Below are positions 44,939 to 53,957 of a DNA stretch of 64,000 nucleotides, in pieces. This DNA comes from Nostoc parmelioides FACHB-3921 (lineage in GTDB: Bacteria > Cyanobacteriota > Cyanobacteriia > Cyanobacteriales > Nostocaceae). Below the pieces are notes generated by a model. That model did no database searches, had not been told where the DNA came from, and saw nothing but the letters and a program-made list of their open reading frames with translations. A program made the translations under genes and the position numbers. Within the stretch, counting starts at the first letter, position 1; the number at the start of each line of letters is the position of its first letter. Where the stretch lies: assembly GCF_014696625.1 (NCBI RefSeq), contig NZ_JACJQL010000015.1:62001-126000 (forward strand), given 5' to 3'.

Positions 44939-45523
44939 ATGACTAGTGTTTCATTAGCAGCATTAATAGCTGGTGTGCGTGCTGGCAGTTTAGTTAGTTT
45001 TCCTACAGATACAGTACCGGCGCTGGCGACTCTACCAGAGCAAGCAGAATTGATTTTTGCTGCTAAACAGCGCAGTCAGGACAAACCTCTAATTTTGATG
45101 GCTGCGAGTGCAGAAGATTTGTGGCCTTATGTAGAAGGTAGTGAGCAAGATGAGCAAATTTGGAAACAGGTCGTCAGTCAATATTGGCCTGGAGCGTTGA
45201 CATTAGTATTACCAGCGAGTAATCGCGTTCCCAAAGTGATGAATCCAATTGATCCGACAACTATTGGTATTCGTGTGCCTAAGAGTGCGATCGCTCTAAA
45301 GATTTTGTCACAAACTGGGCCTCTTGCCACGACTAGTGCTAATTTCTCCGGACAGCCAGCTTTACTAACAATGTCAGAAATTGATGCTCAGTTTCCCTCG
45401 GTGTTGACACTGGAATCAACAGCAGTGGAAGCGGAGGGAATTGGCTTACCTTCTACTGTTGCCAAATGGACAGGTGAAAATTGGCAAATCTTGCGGCAAG
45501 GAGCAGTAAGTTTAGATTTTTAG
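44939..45523 (+). CDS. Threonylcarbamoyl-AMP synthase, TsaC/Sua5 type
   Basis: A 194-residue YrdC-fold protein. LVSFPTDTVPALAT and AKQRSQDKPLILMAAS are the nucleotide and threonine-binding segments, followed by WPGALTLVLP and TTSANFSGQPAL. It makes threonylcarbamoyl-AMP for t6A tRNA modification, the step before TsaD. There is no C-terminal Sua5 domain, so it is the short TsaC form. The frame runs back to 44918 through repeat DNA; the ATG at 44939 is preferred. Confidence 0.9.
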   Translation: MTSVSLAALIAGVRAGSLVSFPTDTVPALATLPEQAELIFAAKQRSQDKPLILMAASAEDLWPYVEGSEQDEQIWKQVVSQYWPGALTLVLPASNRVPKVMNPIDPTTIGIRVPKSAIALKILSQTGPLATTSANFSGQPALLTMSEIDAQFPSVLTLESTAVEAEGIGLPSTVAKWTGENWQILRQGAVSLDF

Positions 45524-45791
45524 GGCATAAAAAGGAGAAAAGTAGGCGCATATGGGGCAAAACGAAAAACTGAGAAAAGAACTATTTCCCTTTTTTTCCC
45601 TGCTCTCTGCCTCTCTCCCCAGCCCCCAATCCCCACTTCCATTTTTTAGACAGTTATAATGTTGGTCTCCTGATTTTTAGGCAGTGAATTAGTTAAGAAC
45701 TTGTTGGATCAAGCGGAACTGATGAACTAAAAAATAAGGAAACTGATTTTTATACTTTGCGGTCAATTTAACAAGTTAATAACTGTCTAAT

Positions 45792-46709
45792 ATGAATTGG
45801 AGCAACTGGGTATATCTAGGAGCAGGATTATTATTGGGGCTTGGTTTTCGTGGTTTATTTGCGCGGTCTACAAACGCCACTGCCAGCCAATCAACAGTCA
45901 CATCAGGGGAGCAAGAGTACACATCACAACTCCAGCAACAGCTCCAACGAACACAGCTAGCCTACGAAATGGCACAAGAGATGAGCCAGTTTAAAGGGGG
46001 TTTCTTAGCACGGACTACCCATGAATTGCGATCGCCTCTCAATGGTCTCATTGGTTTACATCAGTTAATTTTGTCTGATCTTTGTGAAGATCCAGCAGAA
46101 GAGCGGGAGTTTATTGCCCAAGCTCATGAGAGAGCTTTAAAGTTGCTGCATCTTATGGATGAAATCCTCAATGTAGCCAAGACAGAACACGGTAACAATA
46201 AGTTAGATATTCAGCCAAACTCTTTAGCTGAAATTTTACAAGAAGTATATAAATTAACTTATATGCTGGCGGTGGATCGTAATTTAAAATTGCAGATTTC
46301 ACCTCCCGACCCAGAGATTTATGTTTTGGCAGATGCAAGATGGCTAAGACAAGTCTTGTTAAACTTAGTAGACACCGCTATTGGTCAAATGCAGGAAGGA
46401 AGTATCTTTATTTCTGCAAAGCTTGCACCTGAAAGTAAAGATGTTTCTATTTGGTTAGATTTACCTAGTCATACTGTAGTTAAAAGTGAATCGATTGATT
46501 TACTCCAAAGGACTGACGAATCTTCGCCGACGGATAAACAGAACACTCGTCTTTCTCCCAGCATGAAGCTATTACTTAATCAAAAACTGCTAATGGTGAT
46601 GGGGGGAAAATTAGAAATCCTCCCCTCTCCTGAATTTTATGCAGCAGAACAGTTAACTAGACTAGAATTGTCTATCCCCCTAACGATTCCTGAAGCTGAA
46701 CTTCTGTAG
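45792..46709 (+). CDS. hepN: Sensor histidine kinase, HepN-like, with a degenerate ATPase domain
   Basis: A 305-residue protein: one N-terminal membrane helix (about 7-23), a short coiled coil (residues about 45-65), a dimerisation domain with the phospho-accepting His in THELRSPLNGLIGLH near residue 76, and a C-terminal ATPase domain. In that domain the N box reads VLLNLVDTAIG, with Asp-Thr where Asn is expected, and no DxGxG motif is seen; only GGKLEI remains. Phosphotransfer may need a partner. From memory it corresponds to alr0117 (hepN), a kinase needed for heterocyst envelope polysaccharide. It overlaps the convergent GNAT gene by 38 bp. Confidence 0.75.
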   Translation: MNWSNWVYLGAGLLLGLGFRGLFARSTNATASQSTVTSGEQEYTSQLQQQLQRTQLAYEMAQEMSQFKGGFLARTTHELRSPLNGLIGLHQLILSDLCEDPAEEREFIAQAHERALKLLHLMDEILNVAKTEHGNNKLDIQPNSLAEILQEVYKLTYMLAVDRNLKLQISPPDPEIYVLADARWLRQVLLNLVDTAIGQMQEGSIFISAKLAPESKDVSIWLDLPSHTVVKSESIDLLQRTDESSPTDKQNTRLSPSMKLLLNQKLLMVMGGKLEILPSPEFYAAEQLTRLELSIPLTIPEAELL

Positions 46710-47142
46710 CAGCTAAAGAACTAATTCGGGATTGATTATGTAGCACCATAGTAGTGCTGTTATTAGCTTGGAAGCCGATTTTTTCGTAAAATTCCTGTCG
46801 ATTGGTAGTCATTAAATATACACGCTCCACCCACCTTATGCGGGGATGAGCTAAGACAGTTTCGACTAATTTGCTTCCTAAGCCATTACCTTGGTAGTCT
46901 GGATGGATGACAACATCCCAAATTGTGGCGCGATATATCCCATCGGAGGTTGCTCTAGCAAAACCTATTAGACGCTCTGCATCCCAAACAGAAATTACTG
47001 GGTCACTGTTGGTAATAGCTATACCTAAATCCTCAATACTGCGTCCTTTCGCCCAAAAAGCAGAAACATTAAATAGCTGTTGGAGTTGATAAAGGTCTAC
47101 TTCAGACTGGCGATTACGAAACTGGATCTGAGGATAGCTCAT
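46672..47142 (-). CDS. GNAT family N-acetyltransferase
   Basis: A 156-residue acetyltransferase. Motif A reads VVIHPDYQGNGLGSKLV near residue 84, preceded by [19 protein letters not shown] and followed by YEKIGFQANNST. It is close to the GNAT at 41444 in the central region, without the 35-residue N-terminal extension. Substrate unknown. The last 38 bases overlap the 3' end of the kinase gene on the other strand. Confidence 0.85.
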   Translation of the reverse strand: MSYPQIQFRNRQSEVDLYQLQQLFNVSAFWAKGRSIEDLGIAITNSDPVISVWDAERLIGFARATSDGIYRATIWDVVIHPDYQGNGLGSKLVETVLAHPRIRWVERVYLMTTNRQEFYEKIGFQANNSTTMVLHNQSRISSLAATEVQLQESLGG

Positions 47143-47247
47143 GTATAGTTGCTCCGATAGGGCAGTATTTTTACTGTCTTTTAGTCCTATTTTGCAAGAA
47201 ATTATCGTAAATGTGTATGTATATGCAACTATTTCCCAGTTGAGTAT

Positions 47248-47661
47248 TTAATGGAAAATCCACTTCCATAAAGGGTGTGTTGGCCCTTGCTGCCGGATAT
47301 GAAACACTTGCTTTTCGAGGCGCTGCTTTTCCTCTTGTGGTAGACCCAGCAAAATGTTCCGACTCTGCCAAACTAAAATAGCAGCCGTCATCCCTATACA
47401 CAAACCTAAACCCAAGGTAGACAGTGGATGGTAGAACAGTCCATAGCGTACTGCTACCCAAGTAAAATATTGTTGCCACAAAGCAATTTCTGCCCGTAGA
47501 CTCCACAGAGAAACAGGTGCAACGGTTAGCCATAAACAGCCAACAAAACACCATCTACCGTACACGGTCAACTGGTGTAGTCTCTGCACTTGTTCAACTA
47601 AAGATGACTCGTTACCTTCTGTATCATTGCTAGAGCTTGGTGGTTGTTCTGGTTCATCCAT
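47248..47661 (-). CDS. Conserved two-helix membrane protein
   Basis: A 137-residue protein with an acidic/Ser-rich N-terminus (about 1-25), two hydrophobic segments (about 35-55 and 80-98, STLGLGLCIGMTAAILVW), and a C-terminal cytoplasmic tail GLPQEEKQRLEKQVFHIRQQ. It lies upstream of secF in the opposite gene order but on the same strand; no function is known. A second frame at 47171-47554 is a shadow and was not called. Confidence 0.6.
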   Translation of the reverse strand: MDEPEQPPSSSNDTEGNESSLVEQVQRLHQLTVYGRWCFVGCLWLTVAPVSLWSLRAEIALWQQYFTWVAVRYGLFYHPLSTLGLGLCIGMTAAILVWQSRNILLGLPQEEKQRLEKQVFHIRQQGPTHPLWKWIFH

Positions 47662-47692
47662 AGGCTACGGGGGATTGGGGATTGGGTAATGA

Positions 47693-48670
47693 CTATTGTG
47701 TATCAGCTACCTCTGTGTTTGGTAATACTGTAGATGAACTAGTACGTTCACGCCACAGTGTCAGTAGGGTGCTGGCGATGAAGATACTGGAATAAGCTCC
47801 TGCTAAGAAGCCAAAAATTAGAGCTAGAGCAAAGTTTTTGAGGGTTTCGCCACCAAATAAATAGATTGCGAACAGTGGCAACATGGTAGTCAAGGTTGTG
47901 TTAATTGACCTTCCCAGGGTTTGGTTTACTGCATCATCGACAATATCAGCGATGGGGCGATTGGGGTCTAGTTTTAGGGTTTCTCGGATGCGATCGTATA
48001 TTACTACTGTATCGTTGACAGAGAAACCTGTAATTGTCAGTAGAGCTACGATAAATAAGCTATCAACTTCAGTACCGAAAACTAAACCAAAAATTGAGAA
48101 TATGCCTGCTGTGATTAAGACATCATGAAATAGAGCAATGATGGCAAATACGGCATAGTCTAACTGGAAGCGGAAGTTTAAGTAAACGACGATGCCGGCG
48201 AAGGATACAATCAGAGCGATCATCCCTGAGGTAAACAATTCTCTGCCTAAGGTAGGCCCGACTGTATCAAACTGATTTTTCTGTTCGTCAAAAGACCCAA
48301 TTTTTTCGCTTAAGGCATTTTGTAAATTAGTCCGTTCCTCACGCTCTAAGGTTTTGGTACGGATGGAGATGCCGTTTTCTGCTCCTGTTTCTCTATCAGT
48401 AACAATTTGAATACTGCTGTCACCTAAACCTTGGGCTTTGGCTACTTCCCGCACAACGTTAATATCAATTGGTTGGTCGCAGTTTCCTGGTTTGGTGCAG
48501 TCCCTTTCAAACTGTAATCTTGTACCACCAATAAAGTCCAAACTAGGGCGTAAGGGGGCGCGAATATTGGGGTTTTGCCAAGAGATGATCATTGAGATCA
48601 GACCAACCAGAATGAAGCCACTGGAAAGAATCCACCAAAGCGATCGCGATTTATTTATACTTAGTTTCAT
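47693..48670 (-). CDS. secF: Protein translocase subunit SecF
   Basis: A 325-residue membrane protein with six helices. The family segments are the N-terminal [14 protein letters not shown] near residue 43, [13 protein letters not shown] near 137, and the C-terminal [14 protein letters not shown] near 222 and [11 protein letters not shown]. SecF with SecD uses the proton gradient to pull proteins through SecYEG. It overlaps the secD stop in an ATGA, so coupling is expected. Confidence 0.96.
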   Translation of the reverse strand: MKLSINKSRSLWWILSSGFILVGLISMIISWQNPNIRAPLRPSLDFIGGTRLQFERDCTKPGNCDQPIDINVVREVAKAQGLGDSSIQIVTDRETGAENGISIRTKTLEREERTNLQNALSEKIGSFDEQKNQFDTVGPTLGRELFTSGMIALIVSFAGIVVYLNFRFQLDYAVFAIIALFHDVLITAGIFSIFGLVFGTEVDSLFIVALLTITGFSVNDTVVIYDRIRETLKLDPNRPIADIVDDAVNQTLGRSINTTLTTMLPLFAIYLFGGETLKNFALALIFGFLAGAYSSIFIASTLLTLWRERTSSSTVLPNTEVADTQ

Positions 48671-50091
48671 TGAGCCACCTCAGTCTTATTCGATGCACTT
48701 GTTCCTGCTAGGTTGGGACAGAAGAGTTCTGGTTTACGCAAGCTAGGAATACTAATTGCCAAAAACATGAAGGTGCGGCTACAGGTAATGGCGCTAAACA
48801 TACTCACGGCTACACCCAATGCCAAGGTTAAAGCAAAACCTTTGACTAAACCAGCCCCTAACCAGAATAGGGCTGCACAAGCAATCACTGTGGTCAAGTT
48901 ACCATCTAAGATGCTGGAGAAGGCGCGGTAAAAGCCAGATTCTACAGAACGATATAAGGATTTACCTGCTTGTAGTTCTTCTCGTGTGCGCTCAAAAATT
49001 AGCACGTTGGCATCTACTGCCATGCCGATACTGAGAATAAAACCTGCGATGCCTGGTAAGGTCAAGGTTATACCTAACAAAGCGAAGCTAGCCCAGGTCA
49101 AGATAGCGTAGATAATTAGGGAAATATCCGCAATTAATCCTGGTAGCCTGTAGTACACCACCATAAATATGAGTACTAAAATCAAACCACCAAGTCCAGC
49201 GTAGATACTGCTGTTGATACTGTCTTTACCTAAGGTTGCGCCAACAGTACGAATTTCAGCAATTTCTACTGGTACAGGTAAAGCACCACCACGTAACTGC
49301 ACACCTAAGTCATTGGCTTGTTGTGCTGTAAATCTACCTGTAATCACAGCCGAACCGCCAGTAATGCCGGTAGAGGCAAATTCTATCCCTACATTGGGCG
49401 CGCTTATGAGTTCGTTATCTAAGAAGATCCCAATGCTGCGTCCAGTACCGGCAAGATTTTTTGTTAGTTCGGCAAATAGTTCGCCGCCTTTTTGGTCAAA
49501 ACGAATAGCAACATTCCAATTGCTACTACCTTGAGTTGGTTCACCATAGGCATCTTCCAAGTGTTGACCATCAAGGGGTGGATTGGTGCTTTCAAATAAC
49601 TCGGCGATCGCTTGATTATTTTTTTGTAAATCTTCTAAATTTTTATTAACTGCGGCTTTATCGTTACTTTTTTTTAATTCTGCTTGTTTTGCTTGCAGTT
49701 CTAATCTTGATGCTTGAAATGCTAATAGTTGGGTTTCAGTACCTTGTTTTTGTTTACGGAATTCTAGTTGTGCTGTACCTCCCAGCACTCGTTCCGCTTG
49801 TTCTGGGTCATTCACCCCTGGTAACTGTACAAGGATCTTATCTGTTCCCACAGTTTGAATCACGGGTTCAGAAACACCAAGACCATTAACTCGGCCTTCG
49901 ACGACACTTTTGACCCCATTCAATTCACGTTCGGTGATTTGCTTAATTTCGGCTGTTGGTTTCACCAGAATTGTGATCTGTGAGCCTCCCCGCAAATCTA
50001 GTCCCAAGGGTATGGGAATTGTGAAAATCACCGTAATGGCGGCGATTAATAAAACTACAATCAACGCTAATAGCGATCGCTGTTTCTGCAT
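48667..50091 (-). CDS. secD: Protein translocase subunit SecD
   Basis: About 474 residues. [15 protein letters not shown] near residue 30 is the signature, with a large periplasmic region (about 35-300) including a charged helical insert ([20 protein letters not shown]), and six helices with [20 protein letters not shown] near 385. The frame extends to a TTG at 50112; the ATG at 50091 ([13 protein letters not shown]) is preferred. It is the upstream gene of the secD-secF pair. Confidence 0.95.
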   Translation of the reverse strand: MQKQRSLLALIVVLLIAAITVIFTIPIPLGLDLRGGSQITILVKPTAEIKQITERELNGVKSVVEGRVNGLGVSEPVIQTVGTDKILVQLPGVNDPEQAERVLGGTAQLEFRKQKQGTETQLLAFQASRLELQAKQAELKKSNDKAAVNKNLEDLQKNNQAIAELFESTNPPLDGQHLEDAYGEPTQGSSNWNVAIRFDQKGGELFAELTKNLAGTGRSIGIFLDNELISAPNVGIEFASTGITGGSAVITGRFTAQQANDLGVQLRGGALPVPVEIAEIRTVGATLGKDSINSSIYAGLGGLILVLIFMVVYYRLPGLIADISLIIYAILTWASFALLGITLTLPGIAGFILSIGMAVDANVLIFERTREELQAGKSLYRSVESGFYRAFSSILDGNLTTVIACAALFWLGAGLVKGFALTLALGVAVSMFSAITCSRTFMFLAISIPSLRKPELFCPNLAGTSASNKTEVAQ

Positions 50092-50154
50092 ACCATATCT
50101 CGCAACTGACAAACGCTATAATAACGCTCTTTGAATCAGTTATGAGTTGGTTTT

Positions 50155-50257
50155 AGGGATTGGGGATTGGGGATTGGTGATTAGGGATCGGGTATTGGGT
50201 ATTGGGTATGAGGTAGTAGTTTTTCCTTCCCAGTCCCCAGTCCCTAGTCCCTAGTCT
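50155..50257. repeat. STRR arrays in inverted orientation
   Basis: GGGATTG-type heptamers on the forward side (50155-50212) are followed by CCCTAGT/CCCCAGT heptamers (50229-50257). The two halves are partly complementary and lie between pdhB and secD, so they could fold back. Confidence 0.75.
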
Positions 50258-51241
50258 CTATACGCGCAGTGCAATCATTTTCTGCACGGCTTCGACGATT
50301 TGCTCTGGTTGGACGATGGTTAGGCGCTCCAGAGTACCGTTGTATGGTGTAGGAATATCTTGAGATGATAGCCTGAGAACTGGCGCATCTAATTCATCAA
50401 AAAAGCGATCGTTAATGGAAGCGATTAGTTCTGCTGCAATACCCCCGGTTCGCATCGCTTCTTCCACAATGATGACTTTGTGGGTTTTGCGAATTGATGC
50501 ACCAATTGTTTCTAAATCTAGTGGTTTGAGGGATATTAAATCAATGACTTCTGGGTCGTAACCTTGTTTTTCTAAAGCTTTTACCGCTTGGGTGACGTGA
50601 TGACGCATCCGCGAGTAAGTCAAGATTGTCACGTCTTTACCAGAACGGACGATTTCTGCCTTATCTAAAGGTAGGTAGTATTCTTTTTCCGGTAAGTCCT
50701 CTTTCAAGTTATAAAGCAGGACGTGTTCAAAGAATAGAACGGGGTTATCGTCGCGGATGGCTGATTTTAGCAATCCTTTAGCGTTGTAAGGTGTGGAGCA
50801 GGTAACGATTTTTAACCCTGGAACTGCTTGGAAGTAGGTTTCCAGGCGTTGGGAGTGTTCTGCACCCAACTGTCTACCTACACCACCAGGGCCACGAATG
50901 ACCAAGGGAATTTTAAAGTTACCGCCGGATGTATAGCGTAGCATCCCCGCATTGTTGGAGATTTGGTTGAAGGCGAGGAGCAGAAAGCCCATGTTCATAC
51001 CTTCAATTATCGGCCGCAATCCGGTCATTGCAGCACCTACCGCCATACCAGTAAAACTGTTTTCGGCGATGGGAGTATCTAAAATTCTGAGTTCACCGTA
51101 TTTTTTATATAAATCCTTGGTGACTTTGTAAGAGCCGCCATAGTGTCCTACGTCTTCACCCAGAACGAAGACACTGGAATCACGCGCCATTTCTTCATCA
51201 ATGGCTTCCCGCAGAGCGTTGAAGAATAATGTTTCTGCCAT
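50258..51241 (-). CDS. pdhB: Pyruvate dehydrogenase E1 beta subunit
   Basis: A 327-residue protein. It begins [26 protein letters not shown], followed by [40 protein letters not shown] and a C-terminal transketolase domain with [13 protein letters not shown]. With the alpha subunit (not in the window) it oxidatively decarboxylates pyruvate. Start at the ATG 51241. Single gene here. Confidence 0.95.
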   Translation of the reverse strand: MAETLFFNALREAIDEEMARDSSVFVLGEDVGHYGGSYKVTKDLYKKYGELRILDTPIAENSFTGMAVGAAMTGLRPIIEGMNMGFLLLAFNQISNNAGMLRYTSGGNFKIPLVIRGPGGVGRQLGAEHSQRLETYFQAVPGLKIVTCSTPYNAKGLLKSAIRDDNPVLFFEHVLLYNLKEDLPEKEYYLPLDKAEIVRSGKDVTILTYSRMRHHVTQAVKALEKQGYDPEVIDLISLKPLDLETIGASIRKTHKVIIVEEAMRTGGIAAELIASINDRFFDELDAPVLRLSSQDIPTPYNGTLERLTIVQPEQIVEAVQKMIALRV

Positions 51242-51353
51242 TTAGACTTTTTTATTACGACTATTATTTTAGAATCTTATCGTGCCATCGTAGCTAATAT
51301 GGTGAGCGATCGCACTAGTTGAAAGTTCATTTATAAGTTCCGTGAGTTTATAC

Positions 51354-51980
51354 TTACGTAGATGGATTTCCGGCTTGAAAAATCTGCTCTACAGTCAAAT
51401 TCAACTCTGGGAATGTTGCGGAATGAATACGGTCATTTCCCCGAAATTTATGAATCTGATATTCGCCATCATCTAAACAGCAAACTAATATAGTAGGTTG
51501 TTTCGGCTTGCCAATAAACTCTCTCCCACCTAAAGCAGCATAATCTACAATCCAGTATTCAGGGATTCCCATCATTTCATAGTCAGCATATTTCTTGTGA
51601 TAATCATCACGCCAGTTTGTACTGACTACTTCAATTACCAATGGAATTGAGGCTGCTTGACTCACTGTTGATTCTTTTTTCCAACGTGGTTTGTTGACTA
51701 AGTTGGGGCGATTTAATATCAGTATGTCTGGAGAATACGCTGATTCACTCTCCACGGGTTTGACAAAGGCTGTCTTGGGTATGAAATAGGGAAAATTTAA
51801 GTGACTGTATTCTAATGTGAGTTTTGTCGCTAAAAAACCAACAATTTCTTCATGGTCGCCTGTAGGTGGTGCCATTTCAATAATTACTCCGTCATGTAAT
51901 TCATAGCGTCGTCTTGGGTTGTCTGGATACCAAGCCGCAAACTCATCAAATGTGATTACTTTACGTAAAGTTTGAGTCAT
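51354..51980 (-). CDS. Uma2 family endonuclease-fold protein
   Basis: A 208-residue DUF820-type protein. Segments are FDEFAAWYPDNPRRRYELHDGVI, SPDILILNRPN, IPLVIEVVSTNWRDDYHKKYADYEMMGIPEYWIVD. The Asp in SPDI, the Glu in VIEVVS and the following Lys form the PD-(D/E)xK-like site. These proteins are very abundant in cyanobacteria and their function is unproven. Two more are at 62440 and 63089. Confidence 0.85.
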   Translation of the reverse strand: MTQTLRKVITFDEFAAWYPDNPRRRYELHDGVIIEMAPPTGDHEEIVGFLATKLTLEYSHLNFPYFIPKTAFVKPVESESAYSPDILILNRPNLVNKPRWKKESTVSQAASIPLVIEVVSTNWRDDYHKKYADYEMMGIPEYWIVDYAALGGREFIGKPKQPTILVCCLDDGEYQIHKFRGNDRIHSATFPELNLTVEQIFQAGNPST

Positions 51981-52091
51981 AGTGTGAGCATCTGGAAATT
52001 AGGGGCTATAGCGATCGTAAATTATTCATGAGAAGATGCCCGACTTATGCAAAAAGTCGGTCATCTGCATTTTTCGCTTTTTGATCGCATA

Positions 52092-52640
52092 TTACCTGAA
52101 TGCGATCGCCTCTCCTGCGGCTTGCCAACCAGCGAAACTAGGTGGAAAACCCTGCACATTCTCATAGTCCAAGAGGTGCAAGGTCATTACCCCCATCGCC
52201 GAGCGATAACCTGAAGAACAGTACAATACCACAGGACGATCATGGGGAATTTGTTCCAGATTATGAGCGAGGGTTCGGAGTGGAATATTAATTGCGTTAG
52301 GTATATGTCCCGATTGATACTCGGAAGGCTCCCGCACATCCACCAACAGGGTTTGAGGGTTTTTTAATACACTTTTCAACTTTTCGACATTAGCGATCGT
52401 GTAGTAGCCTGCTGGAATCGATGTGAGAAAGCGATCGACTCCCGATTCTAGATTGGGTGGTTCAGGTAGAGTTTGTATTCTTTGTTGAGATATCGATTCA
52501 GCATTTGTGAGAGTTGCTGCTATGGTCTGGTTTTGCCCAACACCAACCAATAAGCAAAACCAGATAGCAAATCCCAACAATATCATCTGAATTGGTTTCT
52601 TAAATATCATGGATTTTTCCGGAAATGGATTTTTCAACAT
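52092..52640 (-). CDS. Exported rhodanese-like protein
   Basis: A 182-residue protein with an N-terminal hydrophobic signal or anchor (about 16-38, MILLGFAIWFCLLVGVGQ). The rhodanese domain (about 75-180) has the segment VDVREPSEYQSGHIPNAINI and the active-site Cys in VVLYCSSGYRSAMG. Rhodaneses transfer sulfane sulfur. The ATG at 52640 is used; an ATG at 52610 is an alternative. It lies 14 bp after the Rieske gene, so they are likely co-transcribed and may act together outside the cytoplasm. Confidence 0.82.
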   Translation of the reverse strand: MLKNPFPEKSMIFKKPIQMILLGFAIWFCLLVGVGQNQTIAATLTNAESISQQRIQTLPEPPNLESGVDRFLTSIPAGYYTIANVEKLKSVLKNPQTLLVDVREPSEYQSGHIPNAINIPLRTLAHNLEQIPHDRPVVLYCSSGYRSAMGVMTLHLLDYENVQGFPPSFAGWQAAGEAIAFR

Positions 52641-52654
52641 CAATCAGTTAATGC

Positions 52655-53191
52655 TCAGACCCACCAGGGATTTTCTCCAGTACGGGGATCAGTTTCCGTC
52701 CAAGGCGAGATTAAAATACTGTTATTAAACATTGCAACTTGAACAATTTTGAGCGGTAGAGGAGCAGGGCCTCTTACCACAGACCCATCTGGAGCATAGC
52801 GAGAACCATGACAAGGACATTGAAACTGCTGATCCAGAGGGTTCCAGGGGAAGGTACAACCGAGATGAGTGCAGTTATCGACAAGCCCAATATGATCTAG
52901 GGTGTTATCTTCTTTAACAATTAGGTAAGTGGGTTCTCCTGCCAGACCTGCGACCAAGGCACGGGTTCCCGGTGCTTCAGCCAGGATTTGCGAGGCAGGG
53001 ATTTGATTCCCCAGAATATCTTTAGCGAGAATAGCACCTCCCTCTCCCGTTTTTTCTGCTGGAGCAACGAAGAATTTGCCAGCAGGATAAAGCGCAGCAC
53101 CAGCAGTAACCGCAACGGTTGCTCCTGTCAGAAAGTTGAGAAATTGCCGCCGTGACAAGGATGGACTTTCGAGTGGAAGACTGGTGTCCAT
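52655..53191 (-). CDS. Rieske iron-sulfur protein, PetC-type isoform
   Basis: A 178-residue protein. SRRQFLNFLTGATVAVTAGA is a twin-arginine membrane anchor near residue 13. The 2Fe-2S motifs are CTHLGCTFPWN near 108 and CPCHGSRYAPDGSVVRGPAP near 126, where two Cys and two His bind the cluster. It resembles PetC of cytochrome b6f. Cyanobacteria have several PetC copies; this one is not next to petA, so it is probably a minor isoform. It pairs with the rhodanese gene. Confidence 0.85.
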   Translation of the reverse strand: MDTSLPLESPSLSRRQFLNFLTGATVAVTAGAALYPAGKFFVAPAEKTGEGGAILAKDILGNQIPASQILAEAPGTRALVAGLAGEPTYLIVKEDNTLDHIGLVDNCTHLGCTFPWNPLDQQFQCPCHGSRYAPDGSVVRGPAPLPLKIVQVAMFNNSILISPWTETDPRTGENPWWV

Positions 53192-53295
53192 AATTAAACT
53201 CCTTAAGAGGCGATGAGTGAATCTCTTTAAACTTGTTCGTTGGTCTGACTGTTATGTCTCAATACAGTTCAGTTAAGGCAACAACTTAGACTAGT

Positions 53296-53370
53296 GTAGG
53301 TTGGGTGGAGGAACGGAACCCAACATTCTCAAGACTTTGTTGGGTTCCGCTATCGCTCCACCCAACCTAC
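53296..53370. repeat. Large palindromic repeat before the Rieske gene
   Basis: GTAGGTTGGGTGGAG (53296-53310) and CTCCACCCAACCTAC (53356-53370) form a perfect 15-bp outer stem; GGAACCCAACA (53315-53325) and TGTTGGGTTCC (53338-53348) form an 11-bp inner stem. It is a MITE-like or REP-type element between the XRE and Rieske genes. Confidence 0.8.
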
Positions 53371-53399
53371 TATTCTCATTAAGCCTAGTCCTTGAGAAT

Positions 53400-53690
53400 C
53401 TAACTACAAACTGGCGAGTCAGTCACCTGAACTACCGGACTTTCTGGGAAACGTCTGGGTCTTCCTGGCTTGCGTTTATGACGCTGATTAATAGACTTCT
53501 CACTGGCAGATGCTAGTTCTTCCGGCGTACATTTGAATATACGTAGAGCATCAACATATTTTTTTGGTGTCATTGTTGGTTCAGTGCGTCCAGCTTCCCA
53601 ATTGCGGACACTGGTTTCACTGATTGCAAGCCTGAAGGCAACTTCTGCACGGCTAAGACCCGCACGCTCTCTCAGGACTTGCATATCCAT
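53400..53690 (-). CDS. XRE-family regulator with an AT-hook-like tail
   Basis: A 96-residue protein. The helix-turn-helix domain is at about residues 3-62 (LRERAGLSRAEVAFRLAISE, then SVRNWEAGRTEP). The C-terminal region has a basic KRKPGRPRRFPES segment with the core PGRP of an AT-hook, a minor-groove-binding motif. It lies upstream of the Rieske/rhodanese pair on the same strand, so it may regulate those genes or itself. Target genes are unknown. Confidence 0.75.
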   Translation of the reverse strand: MDMQVLRERAGLSRAEVAFRLAISETSVRNWEAGRTEPTMTPKKYVDALRIFKCTPEELASASEKSINQRHKRKPGRPRRFPESPVVQVTDSPVCS

Positions 53691-53853
53691 ATCTCATGCT
53701 CCCCTTGAAAAAATAAGTCTTTTTCTAAATTGATTGACATTACATATCAATCATTTCAATCAAAAATTTATTAACTATTTTCTTTTATAAGGCATAAGCG
53801 ATCGCTTGACACTCTAACAAACGACGTAGTTTTTCGTGATTTCAATAAAATGT

Positions 53854-53957
53854 TGGGGGTGTGGGGGTGTAAGGGTGTGAGGGTATGAGGGTGTAAGGGA
53901 AGAATTGTTTATATTAGTCTTTTCCCTATACCCCTAAACCCCTATACCCCTACACCC
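53854..53957. repeat. Inverted GGGTGTA-type repeat arrays
   Basis: GGGTGTR units on the left (53854-53900) and TACCCCTA units on the right (53924-53957) are in opposite orientation and can pair. The right half borders the stop of cysA. Related to the array at 460-495. Confidence 0.75.

Noticed and set aside
47171..47554. 127-codon reverse ORF overlapping the two-helix membrane gene
   Set aside because: It is in another frame of the better-supported gene at 47248-47661 and has Cys/aromatic-rich shadow composition.
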